Source of the DNA: Anaerolineae bacterium
GTDB taxonomy: Bacteria; Chloroflexota; Anaerolineae; 4572-78; J111
NCBI GenBank assembly: GCA_023382535.1
Contig: JAHDWA010000046.1
Span: 1 to 64,000 of the forward strand
Direction of reading: 5' to 3'
DNA: 64,000 nt
Each line of letters starts with the position of its first letter. The stretch's first letter is position 1. Shown here piece by piece: positions 8,487 through 17,565 of the stretch. The notes beneath the pieces are model-generated. The model had not been told where the DNA came from. It was given only the letters and a program-made list of their open reading frames with translations, and searched no databases. The position numbers were made by a program, and so were the translations under genes.

Positions 8487-8594
8487 GGGTATAAATCTAA
8501 ACGCGATTAAAAACTGGTTTTCTGAATAACCATCTTCAGTGGTCGTAGTCTACCAAAAGTCCTCTCAGTGCGCAACGCCGCTTACCTTTTTAAT

Positions 8595-8623
8595 GTGACA
8601 GACAATTCAGAAAATGTTATAAT
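8595..8623 (+). promoter_or_regulatory. Sigma-70-type promoter, possibly leaderless
   Basis: GTGACA (8595-8600) and TATAAT (8618-8623) are 17 bp apart. The start would fall at 8629-8631, on or next to the ATG at 8631, so the mRNA may be leaderless. This also argues against the GTG at 8568. Confidence 0.65.
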
Positions 8624-8630
8624 TGAGGTA

Positions 8631-9647
8631 ATGGCAGCCATAACCCGTTCTCGAACTCAACCTTTCGGCCTCCGTCCGATGGATCCGCTAAAAGATTTGC
8701 GAGGCGTGGCCGATCTCATCGAAGAGGCCTTTGCCGACGACCTCGACCGTTCCGGCCAGAGTGCCTTGCGCGAGCTGCGCTGGTTGAGCTATATGAAACC
8801 CCTCTTGTGGTGGATGGTTATTTTTAGCTCCGACCATAACGATTTCCTGTCGGGCTTTGTCTGGGAGGAAGACCGCAAGATAGTGGGCAATATCACGGTT
8901 AACCGCACTGCGCCTGGCTCGCGGCGCTGGCTCATCAGTAACGTGGCCGTTTCCAAAAATTATCGAGGCCGGGGCATTGCCCGTGGCTTGATGTACGCGG
9001 GCATGGAACTGGTCAAGGAATACAACGGCACCTCCATCTCTCTGCAGGTCCGCGCCGACAATACTACGGCCAGGCATCTCTATGAGTCACTTAATTTCAA
9101 AGAAATCTCCGGGACAACCCATCTGCAGCTCCAGCGTGTCCCCAAAGTAGACAAACAAGCCTTGCCGCCCCTGCCGACTGAGGTCAGGCTGCGACCCCGT
9201 CGCTTTGACGCCGTTGACGCCCGTCAGGCCTATCACCTGGCCAGCACCTCCGTGCCCCCCGAAGTTCAAAAAGAGTGGCCGCTGCGGCAAACCCGCTTTC
9301 GGTTGGACGGCCAGGAGCAGTGGCTGACCAACTTTTTCCATAAAGTTGTAGGCGGCGGTTCGGCGGCGTATTGGGTCGTGGAGAATGGGGACAGCTTTGT
9401 GGCTACGCTCAATATCCGTCCCGGCGTTTTGGGTAAAGCTCACCAGCTTGATCTCACCGTTCACCCGGACTGGCGCGGCTATCTGGAAAAGCCGTTGATT
9501 GGCCGGGCGCTGGCTTATTTATACCCGTGGCGAAGTGCAGGCATTACCCTTAAGCATCCCGCCGATCATAAAGAGGCCATTGAAGTCTACAAGGAATTTG
9601 GCTTTAAGGAAAGCCAGACCCTCATTTGGATGAAGTATGATAGTTGA
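8631..9647 (+). CDS. Tandem GNAT-family N-acetyltransferase
   Basis: About 338 residues from the ATG at 8631; an in-frame GTG at 8568 lies upstream of the promoter and is less likely. The first GNAT domain (residues about 8-165) has a clear acetyl-CoA-binding motif A: ISNVAVSKNYRGRGIARGLM, followed by AGMELVKEYNGTSISLQV and the ARHLYESLNFKEI motif B. A second, weaker GNAT-like half (residues about 180-338) retains ALAYLYPWRSAG and YKEFGFKESQ. Such two-domain proteins usually have one active domain. Substrate unknown. The next gene, a glycosyltransferase, starts within 30 bp. Confidence 0.8.
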   Translation: MAAITRSRTQPFGLRPMDPLKDLRGVADLIEEAFADDLDRSGQSALRELRWLSYMKPLLWWMVIFSSDHNDFLSGFVWEEDRKIVGNITVNRTAPGSRRWLISNVAVSKNYRGRGIARGLMYAGMELVKEYNGTSISLQVRADNTTARHLYESLNFKEISGTTHLQLQRVPKVDKQALPPLPTEVRLRPRRFDAVDARQAYHLASTSVPPEVQKEWPLRQTRFRLDGQEQWLTNFFHKVVGGGSAAYWVVENGDSFVATLNIRPGVLGKAHQLDLTVHPDWRGYLEKPLIGRALAYLYPWRSAGITLKHPADHKEAIEVYKEFGFKESQTLIWMKYDS

Positions 9648-9673
9648 GACAAAAAAGGCAACTAAGTCAAGCT

Positions 9674-10618
9674 ATGTTAGATTTGTCCATTATCATTGTA
9701 AATTACAACACCCGCGATTTATTGAGAGATTGTCTCAATAGCATCTATGCCAGTCAGGGCCAACTTAAATTTAATACGGTCGTAGTAGATAATGCTTCAT
9801 CTGACGACAGCAGCAGAATGGTGGAAAGGGAGTTCCCTCAGGTAATTCTGCTGACCAACCCGGTGAACGGCGGTTTTGCTTATGCTAACAACCAGGGCCT
9901 GCGCCAGGTCGGATTTAATGCCGATGGTTCTCCTCAACCGGACGCGCCCCGTTACGCCTTACTGCTCAATCCTGACACGCTCCTACCGCCTACGGCGCTG
10001 GCTGACATGGTGGCTTTTATGGACAATCATTCTGAAACCGGCGCTGTTGGGCCGAAGCTGGTTCGGCCCGATGGCACGCTTGACCGGGCTTGTCGCCGTA
10101 GCTTCCCCACGCCCGAGGTCAGTTTTTACCGCATGATCGGCCTCTCCAAGCTCTTTCCACGTAGCCGGCTGTTTGGCCGCTATAATATGACCTTTGCCGA
10201 CCCGGATGAGTTGATCGAAGTAGACTCGGTGGTGGGGGCATTTATGCTGGTCCGGCGGGAGGCAATTGGTCAGGCGGGCCTGCTGGATGAAACCTATTTT
10301 ATGTATGGCGAAGATTTGGATTGGGCTTATCATATCAAAGCCTGTGGTTGGAAAATCTACTACAATCCGGCAGTAACCGTCACTCACGTCAAACGAGCCG
10401 CCAGCCGTCACAGCCCCAAAGCCCAGATAGAATTTTACCGGGCTATGGACATTTTCTATCGCAAATTTTACGCCGACAGCACGCCCTTCTGGCTGCATGG
10501 GCTGGTGGTGACCGGCATCAATGTTCCCTGGCGATACCTGCAATTGAAATACTATCTCTCCAGTCTCTTTAAAACCAACCCCCTTAATCGTACCCCTTCA
10601 ACAGAGGTGCAGCGATGA
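9674..10618 (+). CDS. Family 2 glycosyltransferase (rhamnosyltransferase-like)
   Basis: A GT2 enzyme. LSIIIVNYNTRDLLRDCLNS opens the GT-A fold, VVVDNASSDDSSRM is the nucleotide-binding region, LLNPDTLLP supplies the DxD-like metal site, and MYGEDLDWAYHIKACGW is the catalytic ED segment typical of wbbL-type rhamnosyltransferases. The reading frame continues upstream to a TTG at 9644 overlapping the previous stop, but homology begins at the ATG at 9674. It overlaps the following sugar transferase by 4 bp (ATGA), indicating an exopolysaccharide operon. Confidence 0.88.
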   Translation: MLDLSIIIVNYNTRDLLRDCLNSIYASQGQLKFNTVVVDNASSDDSSRMVEREFPQVILLTNPVNGGFAYANNQGLRQVGFNADGSPQPDAPRYALLLNPDTLLPPTALADMVAFMDNHSETGAVGPKLVRPDGTLDRACRRSFPTPEVSFYRMIGLSKLFPRSRLFGRYNMTFADPDELIEVDSVVGAFMLVRREAIGQAGLLDETYFMYGEDLDWAYHIKACGWKIYYNPAVTVTHVKRAASRHSPKAQIEFYRAMDIFYRKFYADSTPFWLHGLVVTGINVPWRYLQLKYYLSSLFKTNPLNRTPSTEVQR

Positions 10619-12006
10619 AACAGCACTCGCGCTTGATATTTGCCATTTCCCTGGTCGTCGTTGATGTGCTCATGACCGGCCTGGCTTTTTTTGTTGGTTA
10701 TCAACTCCGCTTGCGTTCGAATTATGAAAATATCCTGCCGTTTTCAGAATATAGCGGAATGTTGGCCGTCCATATTGCAGCGATTCTGGTTGTCTTCTTT
10801 TTTTATCGTCTCTACCATCGCCAGCGCTCTCTCTCCTATGTAGATCAGTTTTATTCCATTTTTGGCGCTGCTTCCGTAGGCATGATTATTTCGATTGCCC
10901 TGATTTCCTTCTTTTTCAAGAATACGCTTGATTATCCGCGCTTAATGATGGTTTATGTATGGATGCTGACAATCATTTTTACCTCCCTTGGCCGAGCTAT
11001 CCAGTCACGGGTGCAGCTTAGTCTGCAAGCCCGCAATTGGGGCGAGGAGCGGGTGTTGATTGTCGGCACTGGCGAAGTGGGACGCATGGTGATGCAAAAA
11101 ATCAAGCGCACCCCCGGCCTGGGCTATCGAGTGGTCGGCTTTGTAGACGACGAGGCCAAGGTCAGGGCTGTTCAGGACTGTCCAGTGCTGGGAAACAGCG
11201 ACGATATTCCCGAACTGATCCTATCACAAAAAATTAATGAGGTCATTATTGCCATGCCCGAAGCCTCGCATCAGGAAATTCTCAAAATCGCCAGCAAATG
11301 TGATCGGGGCCGGGTGACGATCAAGGTTTTTCCCGACGTATTTCAGATTATGGCGACCGAGGTTTCCATCGGCGACCTGGGTGGACTGCCTCTACTGACT
11401 ATGAGGGATGTTGCCCTGCGTGGCTGGCGGCTTACGGTGAAGCGAGTTATTGATATGGCTGGGAGCGCTGTAACCCTGGTCATCCTGTCGCCAATTATGA
11501 TGCTCCTGGCGGTCTTGATTAAACTCGACTCCGAAGGGCCGGTCTTTTACACGCAGGAGCGCATGGGCCTGGACGGCAAACGTTTTATGATGCTCAAATT
11601 CCGTTCCATGCGGGCCAATGCCGAAGAAGAAACCGGGCCAATATGGGCTACCGCAAACGACAACCGGCGTACGCGCCTGGGTACTTTCATTCGCCGCTTC
11701 TCGATTGACGAGTTTCCGCAATTTATCAATGTTTTGATTGGAGATATGAGCCTGGTTGGCCCCCGCCCGGAGCGGCCTGTTTTTGTTGAGCAGTTCAAGC
11801 AGAGCATTCCGCGTTATATGGATCGCCATCGCGAGAAAGCCGGTATCACCGGCTGGGCGCAGATTAACGGTCTCAGAGGTGACACCTCGATTATCGAACG
11901 GACCAAGTATGACTTGTGGTATATTGAGAACTGGTCGGTGGCTCTGGATTTACGGATTATGATTCGCACTGTGCTCAATATCTTCATTGACCGGAATGCT
12001 TATTGA
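10615..12006 (+). CDS. Polyprenyl glycosylphosphotransferase (initiating sugar transferase)
   Basis: 463 residues with the WbaP/WcaJ layout: four to five N-terminal membrane helices (about 5-125), a Rossmann-like CoA-binding domain (VLIVGTGEVGRMVMQKI near 145), a further helix (about 278-300), then the cytosolic bacterial sugar-transferase domain (ERMGLDGKRFMMLKFRSM; SIDEFPQFINVLIGDMSLVG; PRPERPVF). These enzymes put the first sugar phosphate on undecaprenyl phosphate. It overlaps the GT2 gene upstream by 4 bp. Together they suggest a short extracellular polysaccharide pathway whose polymerase and flippase lie elsewhere. Confidence 0.9.
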   Translation: MKQHSRLIFAISLVVVDVLMTGLAFFVGYQLRLRSNYENILPFSEYSGMLAVHIAAILVVFFFYRLYHRQRSLSYVDQFYSIFGAASVGMIISIALISFFFKNTLDYPRLMMVYVWMLTIIFTSLGRAIQSRVQLSLQARNWGEERVLIVGTGEVGRMVMQKIKRTPGLGYRVVGFVDDEAKVRAVQDCPVLGNSDDIPELILSQKINEVIIAMPEASHQEILKIASKCDRGRVTIKVFPDVFQIMATEVSIGDLGGLPLLTMRDVALRGWRLTVKRVIDMAGSAVTLVILSPIMMLLAVLIKLDSEGPVFYTQERMGLDGKRFMMLKFRSMRANAEEETGPIWATANDNRRTRLGTFIRRFSIDEFPQFINVLIGDMSLVGPRPERPVFVEQFKQSIPRYMDRHREKAGITGWAQINGLRGDTSIIERTKYDLWYIENWSVALDLRIMIRTVLNIFIDRNAY

Positions 12007-12086
12007 GAGGCGAGGATCAGTCAGGCGAAGATGTGGAGCGAGAGTCTTCATCCTGGCCTCGCAGCGCCATCTCATCTTTTTGCGAT

Positions 12087-12102
12087 TGTTTCACGTGAAA
12101 CA
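12087..12102. other. parS site (ParB/Spo0J binding)
   Basis: TGTTTCACGTGAAACA is a perfect 16-bp match to the bacterial parS consensus. It lies in a 121-bp intergenic gap about 6 kb from dnaA, within the origin-proximal zone where parS sites cluster in known chromosomes. No parA/parB gene lies in the window. Confidence 0.9.
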
Positions 12103-12127
12103 TCTACCCCATTCTTAGGAGAACTCC

Positions 12128-13051
12128 TTGCCCCGTATCTGTGATTACGAAGGCAGCCGCTACCGGACCGACTTTTGGGAGGGTCAAAATCGTGCCTATG
12201 AAGACCAGATTGAGCGCGTTGCTCTCCAGAAACTACTGCCTCCAAAGGGACAGCGGCTCATCGAAATTGGAGCCGGGTTTGGTCGTCTGGCAGATTTGTA
12301 CCAGGGCTACCAGCAGGTCATACTCACTGATTACGCGCGAACGCAGTTAGAAGAAGCGCAGACGTATTTAGGTACTGATAGTCGCTTTATCTATGTCGTC
12401 TCCGATATTTACAATATGCCCTTTGTGGACAATTTATTCGAAACACTAACTATGGTCCGGGTGATGCACCACCTGGCTGATGTGCCTGCTGCCCTAAGTG
12501 AATTGCACCGCTTGCTCGCTCCCAATGGCATGGCCGTGATCGAGTACGCCAGCAAGTTCCATCTTAAAGCTTTACTGCGCTGGCTGCTTGGCCGGCAGGA
12601 GTGGAGTCCTTTTGACCCCTTGCCCTATGAATTTGTCGAACTGAACTTTAACTTTCATCCAACCTGGATGCGGCAGCAATTTGAAGAAGCAGGTTTCCGA
12701 TTAAAAAATGTTCGCTCTGTCTCCCACTATCGTATCAATTTACTCAAGCGCCTTTTGCCGACCTCCCTGCTGGTAAAACTGGACAGTTGGGCCCAACCGA
12801 CGGGTAACTGGTGGCAGCTCACACCAAGCATCTTTGTTCAAGCTCAAGCGCACAAACCACCCATTCAAACAATGCCGAATTTCTTTCGCTGCCCTATTTG
12901 CCACTCCGCTCACCTTGTCCACACCAAACCCAACCCAGTGCTTAACACAGAAGAAATTCTTATTTGCCAGCAATGCCAGGGTCACTGGTCTTTTAGGAAC
13001 GGCATCTATGATTTCAAAACTCCCCTGAATGAGATCTCCCCTAAAATATAG
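12128..13051 (+). CDS. SAM-dependent methyltransferase with C-terminal zinc-ribbon-like module
   Basis: 307 residues from a TTG preceded by AGGAGA. The N-terminal class I methyltransferase domain has motif I LIEIGAGFGRLADLY (residues about 44-58), then VSDIYNMPF and a MVRVMHHLADVP motif. The C-terminus holds two CxxC pairs (CPICHSAH and CQQC, about 30 residues apart), like a Trm112-type ribbon fused to the enzyme. It follows the sugar transferase, suggesting a polysaccharide- or lipid-linked substrate, but no substrate can be read from sequence. Confidence 0.8.
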   Translation: MPRICDYEGSRYRTDFWEGQNRAYEDQIERVALQKLLPPKGQRLIEIGAGFGRLADLYQGYQQVILTDYARTQLEEAQTYLGTDSRFIYVVSDIYNMPFVDNLFETLTMVRVMHHLADVPAALSELHRLLAPNGMAVIEYASKFHLKALLRWLLGRQEWSPFDPLPYEFVELNFNFHPTWMRQQFEEAGFRLKNVRSVSHYRINLLKRLLPTSLLVKLDSWAQPTGNWWQLTPSIFVQAQAHKPPIQTMPNFFRCPICHSAHLVHTKPNPVLNTEEILICQQCQGHWSFRNGIYDFKTPLNEISPKI

Positions 13052-13136
13052 GAGCAGTCGTTAGGCATTTCTGCTGTCTACTATCTGCTACCGACCCCCT
13101 GCAACCTCTCAATTTACCATAATGTTACTATGCGTA

Positions 13137-13165
13137 TTGAAAAATTAATATAGTTATGTTATGAT
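13137..13165 (+). promoter_or_regulatory. Sigma-70-type promoter
   Basis: TTGAAA (13137-13142), 17 bp, TATGAT (13160-13165). It would start transcription near 13172, about 58 nt before the ATG at 13230. Confidence 0.6.
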
Positions 13166-13229
13166 AAGATAAAAATCCCGGTTGCCTCTATTATTATGTT
13201 TAGTAGCTTGGCGAAAACAAGGAGACCCG

Positions 13230-14153
13230 ATGATGAAGCTATCGGCCCAAAGAAACAAGATTTTAGCCACTGGACTCTTCACTTTTTTAATTCTGTCAGC
13301 CTTTCTTATCTCCGGTTTTACCGTCGCCACATTTGATAAAACTATCGCACAAGAACTCCCCCCTAACCAGGGCAGCGGCGTTAATCTGATTAGAAATCCC
13401 AGCTTTGAAGAGCGAGACCCCAACGGCAACAACGGCGTCGCCCTCCATTGGCTGCCGTACAGCAATGGACAAGCATGGTTCGGCTGGTACGACGAGACAT
13501 GGGTTGAAGCAGTGCGCACCGGCAAACGTGCCCAACTGATGGAAATCTTTCAAGTAGAGCCGAATATTCTGGACCGGGTTATCGCTATTCACCAAACCGT
13601 GGACGTAACTGCTAATTCCACCTACAGTCTGACTATTAACGCCATTATGCGCAGCCAGACCCAAGCCGCCGATCGCAACAAAAATGAATTTGAAATGCAT
13701 TGGGGCGTTGATTTTTCGGGCCAGGGCAACTATGATAATGTCGAAACCTGGGTTCTGATGCCGCTGACCGAACAATTCCGCTTGGGCTCAACCGGCGAAT
13801 ACCCAGAAGATGTCCCCCTGTTCTATGAGACCGTTACTGGCACCATTCAAACAGGTGGTTCTAACCGCATTACCCTGTTCATCCGGGGCCTCAAAAAGTT
13901 CCCCACGGGTACGGAGGTCAACTTTGACGTGGATGATGTCTCTTTAGTTGGTACAGGAGCAGCTCCACAACCACTCGTGCCTACCACCGGGCAGACCAAT
14001 CCCGCCGCGCCCAATCAACCGACCAGCAACCTGCCCACCTCCGGCGCAATTCTGCCGAGAAATATTTCCGGCGGCGCTCTTGCCATTAGCGGGTTGGTGT
14101 TGATTGCCCTGGGCGTCAGCGCGGCAGTTAGTCTCTTCAATCGCAAAGATTGA
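13230..14153 (+). CDS. Secreted surface protein with LPTSG-like C-terminal anchor
   Basis: About 307 residues from ATGATG preceded by AAGGAGA (an in-frame upstream TTG at 13182 lacks such a site). It has a signal peptide, then a beta-rich region opening GVNLIRNPSFEERDPNGN, the usual start of carbohydrate-binding-like jelly-roll modules in secreted proteins. A Pro/Asn linker leads to LPTSG (residues 268-272), a hydrophobic helix and a short basic end (FNRKD). That end resembles a sortase sorting signal with Ser in place of Thr. It may be a carbohydrate-binding surface protein linked to the polysaccharide genes upstream. No sortase is in the window. Confidence 0.7.
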   Translation: MMKLSAQRNKILATGLFTFLILSAFLISGFTVATFDKTIAQELPPNQGSGVNLIRNPSFEERDPNGNNGVALHWLPYSNGQAWFGWYDETWVEAVRTGKRAQLMEIFQVEPNILDRVIAIHQTVDVTANSTYSLTINAIMRSQTQAADRNKNEFEMHWGVDFSGQGNYDNVETWVLMPLTEQFRLGSTGEYPEDVPLFYETVTGTIQTGGSNRITLFIRGLKKFPTGTEVNFDVDDVSLVGTGAAPQPLVPTTGQTNPAAPNQPTSNLPTSGAILPRNISGGALAISGLVLIALGVSAAVSLFNRKD

Positions 14154-14180
14154 CCTTAAATCAGCTCGTAAAGTAATAAA

Positions 14181-14214
14181 AAGAGGCAGCGAAAGTTATT
14201 CGCTGCTTCTTTTT
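14181..14214 (+). terminator. Intrinsic terminator
   Basis: AAGAGGCAGCGAA pairs with TTCGCTGCTTCTT around a 5-nt loop and is followed by T residues. Confidence 0.8.
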
Positions 14215-14233
14215 GATTCCAAACCTGGTTGCC

Positions 14234-14262
14234 TTGTCCTCTGATACAAAATGTAGTATACT
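14234..14262 (+). promoter_or_regulatory. Probable dnaN promoter
   Basis: TTGTCC (14234-14239), 17 bp, TATACT (14257-14262). The leader to the ATG at 14370 would be about 100 nt. Confidence 0.5.
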
Positions 14263-14369
14263 TGGTTGCAAGATGCCACTAGTTGTGGTATTTTATGTCC
14301 CCCAGGTATCATTTCTGTAGTTTTCTTAGCCTTTGAAAAATATTCTTTGCCGACCAGGGGAGGTCAGCC

Positions 14370-15512
14370 ATGCAAGTCTCCTGCCTACAAGAGAATTTAG
14401 CCAAGGGGTTGAGTATCGTTGGACGGGCCGTAGCCAGCCGGAGTACGTTGCCGGTTTTGTCGAATGTCCTGCTGGCAACGGATAACGGCCAGCTCAAGCT
14501 TTCCGCTACTAATTTGGAAATTGGTATTAACTGCTGGGTGGGAGCTAAAATAGCCCAGGAAGGCGCGATTACCGTCCCCGCTCGCCTGCTCGGCGAGTTT
14601 GTCAACTCACTGCCTCCGGAACGGATTGACTTGAAGCTGGACGAAAGTACTCAAACCCTTAACCTGCGCTGCGCCCGCTTTGAATCAAATATCAAAGGCA
14701 TTGATGCGCAGGAATTCCCGATTGTGCCTACCGCCGCCACTGGGGGCGAGGCTGTGATTAAGCTCGAACCGTCGTCGCTGCGCACCATCATTGACCAGGT
14801 TGTTTTTGCCGCCGCCACCGACGAAAGCCGGCCTATTTTAACCGGCGTTCTGGTTCAATTCAACGAGGACAACTTGACTATGGCCGCCGCCGATGGCTTT
14901 CGCCTCTCTGTTAAAGCAACCATCCTCAAGCAGAATTTTGGGGATATGATGGAGGTCATCATTCCGGCGCGGGCGTTAATGGAACTGGGCCGTATCACTG
15001 GCGACCAGGAACAGCCGGTCGAGGTCATTATTACCCCGGCCCGTAAGCAGATACTTTTTCACCTGGAAGACGTTGACCTGGTATCTCAATTAATTGAGGG
15101 TAAATTCCCTGATTACAACCAGATCATTCCCAAAGGTTATGCCACTCGGAGTGTGATGGACACCGGCAGCTTTCTCAAAGCCGTGCGGGTGTCGCATCTA
15201 TTTGCCCGCGACTCGGCCAACATTGTTAAGCTCGAAATCACCCCTACTGGCGATGAACTGATGAATGGCCGCATCACGCTGGTGGCCACCAGCGCCGAAC
15301 TGGGCGACAACGTGGCCGACGTGGATGCCTCTATTGAAGGCAACCCCATGGAGATTGCCTTCAATGCCAAATATTTAATTGATGTACTCTCGATCATTGA
15401 CAGTCCCCAAGTAGTCCTGGAAACTAGCGCCGCCTCCAGTCCCGGCGTCATCCGGCCTATTGGCGATGACAAGTTTACCCACGTCATTATGCCGATGCAT
15501 ATTTCCCGGTAA
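14370..15512 (+). CDS. dnaN: DNA polymerase III beta subunit (sliding clamp)
   Basis: 380 residues, the usual DnaN length. The start MQVSCLQENLAKGLSIVGRA, ILTGVLVQFNEDNLTMAAAD, DGFRLSVK and the end HVIMPMHISR are typical; in this family the C-terminal region forms the binding pocket for polymerase and loader peptides. It forms the ring-shaped clamp on DNA and is essential. Unlike the common dnaA-dnaN order, it lies upstream of dnaA, with rnj and csp on the opposite strand between them. GGGGAGG sits before the ATG. Confidence 0.97.
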   Translation: MQVSCLQENLAKGLSIVGRAVASRSTLPVLSNVLLATDNGQLKLSATNLEIGINCWVGAKIAQEGAITVPARLLGEFVNSLPPERIDLKLDESTQTLNLRCARFESNIKGIDAQEFPIVPTAATGGEAVIKLEPSSLRTIIDQVVFAAATDESRPILTGVLVQFNEDNLTMAAADGFRLSVKATILKQNFGDMMEVIIPARALMELGRITGDQEQPVEVIITPARKQILFHLEDVDLVSQLIEGKFPDYNQIIPKGYATRSVMDTGSFLKAVRVSHLFARDSANIVKLEITPTGDELMNGRITLVATSAELGDNVADVDASIEGNPMEIAFNAKYLIDVLSIIDSPQVVLETSAASSPGVIRPIGDDKFTHVIMPMHISR

Positions 15513-15524
15513 GTGTGTTAGTCT

Positions 15525-17177
15525 CTAAGACTCCACAATTACCGGAATTACCATCGGTTGCCGTTGTGTTTCGCTGTAAAGCAGCTCGCTCAAAGCTTTG
15601 CGGATGGTGATTTGCGGATCTTGATACCCGTTCATGCGCAAGGCCGCAATGACCTCATCCTCGGTTCGCTCGATTAAATCCTGATTATCTTTGACAAAGA
15701 CAAAGCCGCGTGTAACGATTTGTGGGCGGCCTATGAGGCGGCCTGTTTTTTGATCCAGCCGAACCACGGCCAGCACAAAGCCATCCTGAGACAGCATTTC
15801 ACGGTCGCGCAGCACCGCTGGACCAATATCACCCACGCCGCTGCCATCCACAAAGACCCAGCCGCCGGGAACCCGGTCGGCTAGACGAGCGCCGTTTTCG
15901 TCAAACTCTACGACCATCCCATTTTCGACGATGAAAATATTCTGCTCAGGAATGCCCTGGCCACGCGCCAGTTCCGCGTGAGCATGCAAGTGGCGCGGCT
16001 CCCCGTGAACGGGCATAAAGTATTTCGGCTTGACCAGGCTGAGTAGTAACTTTAGCTCTTCCTGGCTAGCGTGACCGCTCACGTGGACGTTGTCGGCCTT
16101 GCTGTTGATAACTCGTGCCCCGCGCTTGAACAACTTGTTGATCGCTCGCCCCACCATGTGATCATTGCCGGGAATAGTGCGTGACGACATGACCACCGTA
16201 TCCCCAGGTTTGATGGTGATATGCCGGTGCTTGCCATTAGCCATGCGTCCAAGGGCGGCGCTTGGCTCGCCCTGGCTGCCGGTTGCAATGATGGCAATCT
16301 GGTGATCGGGACGCCCTTTGAGGCGGGCCAGGTCAACCAGCACTCCCGGCGGCACGTTGAGATACCCCAGGTCCTGCGCCCGCTCAACACTCTCTTCCAG
16401 GCTGCGACCATCTACTGCGACAACCCGGTTGTGCCGGGACGCGGCATTGATAATTTGCTGTACCCGCGAAATCAGCGAGCCGAAGGTAGCCAGGATGACT
16501 CGCCCTTTGGCCTCGCGGAAAACTCTATCCAACCCTTCATCCACCGTTTTTTCCGAAGGGGTAAAGCCGGGATTATCGGCATTGGTGCTATCGGCCAGGA
16601 GGACCAATACTCCCTCAGACCCAAAGCGGGCCAGCGTCCCGAAATCGGGCGGCAAGCCCCAGGTGGGGGTGTGATCGAATTTGAAATCGCCGCTGTGGAT
16701 GATAAGTCCTGCCGGGGTACGGATCGCCAGCCCAACCGCATCGGGGATGGAGTGGCAGACGTGGAAAAACTCCACCTCAAATAGACCACCCAACGCCAAG
16801 CGCTCCCCCGGCGCGACGACATGCAGGTTAGCCCGGCTGGCCAACCCGTGTTTTTGCAGCTTAACATCAATTAAGCCAATCGTCAGGCGGGTAGCGTAGA
16901 CCGGTGCATTTATTTCGGCCAGAAGGTAGGGCAGCGCCCCGATGTGATCCTCATGGCCGTGGGTCACAACGATGCCACGCACCCATTCTTTTTTATCTTT
17001 TAGATATTGGCTCCAGTCGGGGATGACCAGGTCAACGCCGAGCATGTCCTGCTCGGGAAACATCACGCCGGCGTCAATAATCAGCACATTGCGGCCATAT
17101 TCCATGGCCAGCATGTTTTTTCCGACCTCGCCCAGCCCTCCCAGGGGCACTAGTTTTAATTTTTGATTGGTTGCCAT
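15525..17177 (-). CDS. rnj: Ribonuclease J
   Basis: 550 residues from the ATG at 17177, preceded by GGAGAAATTACCT; a longer frame to 17279 lacks a site and crosses the csp terminator. The metallo-beta-lactamase zinc motif THGHEDHIGALP is near residue 72, HSGDFKFD follows, the beta-CASP region (VHVSGHASQEELKLLLSL) precedes MPVHGEPRHL, and a C-terminal RNase J domain ends in PMVIPVIVES. RNase J is a 5'-to-3' exo- and endoribonuclease of the RNA degradosome in bacteria without RNase E. It has its own promoter downstream of csp. It converges on dnaN with 12 bp between stops. Confidence 0.95.
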   Translation of the reverse strand: MATNQKLKLVPLGGLGEVGKNMLAMEYGRNVLIIDAGVMFPEQDMLGVDLVIPDWSQYLKDKKEWVRGIVVTHGHEDHIGALPYLLAEINAPVYATRLTIGLIDVKLQKHGLASRANLHVVAPGERLALGGLFEVEFFHVCHSIPDAVGLAIRTPAGLIIHSGDFKFDHTPTWGLPPDFGTLARFGSEGVLVLLADSTNADNPGFTPSEKTVDEGLDRVFREAKGRVILATFGSLISRVQQIINAASRHNRVVAVDGRSLEESVERAQDLGYLNVPPGVLVDLARLKGRPDHQIAIIATGSQGEPSAALGRMANGKHRHITIKPGDTVVMSSRTIPGNDHMVGRAINKLFKRGARVINSKADNVHVSGHASQEELKLLLSLVKPKYFMPVHGEPRHLHAHAELARGQGIPEQNIFIVENGMVVEFDENGARLADRVPGGWVFVDGSGVGDIGPAVLRDREMLSQDGFVLAVVRLDQKTGRLIGRPQIVTRGFVFVKDNQDLIERTEDEVIAALRMNGYQDPQITIRKALSELLYSETQRQPMVIPVIVES

Positions 17178-17195
17178 AGGTAATTTCTCCTTGAA

Positions 17196-17225
17196 ATTAT
17201 AGTAAATGGTTATTGAGGTTGGCAA
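17196..17225 (-). promoter_or_regulatory. rnj promoter
   Basis: On the minus strand TTGCCA (17225-17220), 18 bp, TATAAT (17201-17196). Expected start near 17189, just before the ribosome site of rnj. Confidence 0.6.
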
Positions 17226-17243
17226 TCTGCATAAGCGTTTCAC

Positions 17244-17269
17244 AAAAAAGCCCCGGCGTGTCCGGGGCT
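17244..17269 (-). terminator. csp terminator
   Basis: On the minus strand AGCCCCGG and CCGGGGCT pair around a 5-nt loop, followed by six T. It separates csp from rnj. Confidence 0.88.
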
Positions 17270-17296
17270 GGTTCGTCAAATTGATGGATCGAGTGG

Positions 17297-17506
17297 CTAG
17301 GCGCGGGTGACTTCTAAAGCCACCGGCCCACGGGGCCTGTGATTGACCGAGAATTGAACTCGATCACCGGCTAACAGGTTCTTGAATTGGTTTCCAACAA
17401 TTGCCTGGTAATGGACAAAAACATCCTCACCAATTCCTGCTTCAATATACCCGTAGCCTTTAGCCGCATCAAACCACTTAACCGTTCCCGTTATTCGCTC
17501 AGACAC
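17297..17506 (-). CDS. csp: Cold shock domain protein
   Basis: 69 residues, a single cold-shock OB fold: GTVKWFDAAKGYGYI contains RNP1 and EDVFVHYQAI contains RNP2. These proteins bind single-stranded RNA/DNA and act as RNA chaperones. Translation starts at GTG with AGAGG 9 bp upstream. The mRNA has a leader of about 140 nt from a strong promoter at 17653-17680, typical of cold-shock genes, with a terminator-like hairpin inside (17566-17617). Confidence 0.93.
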   Translation of the reverse strand: MSERITGTVKWFDAAKGYGYIEAGIGEDVFVHYQAIVGNQFKNLLAGDRVQFSVNHRPRGPVALEVTRA

Positions 17507-17565
17507 GATTAAATACCTCTTTGCTTAAGAATTATATTTTAATTGTTCGTTGTTCACACGTTCTT

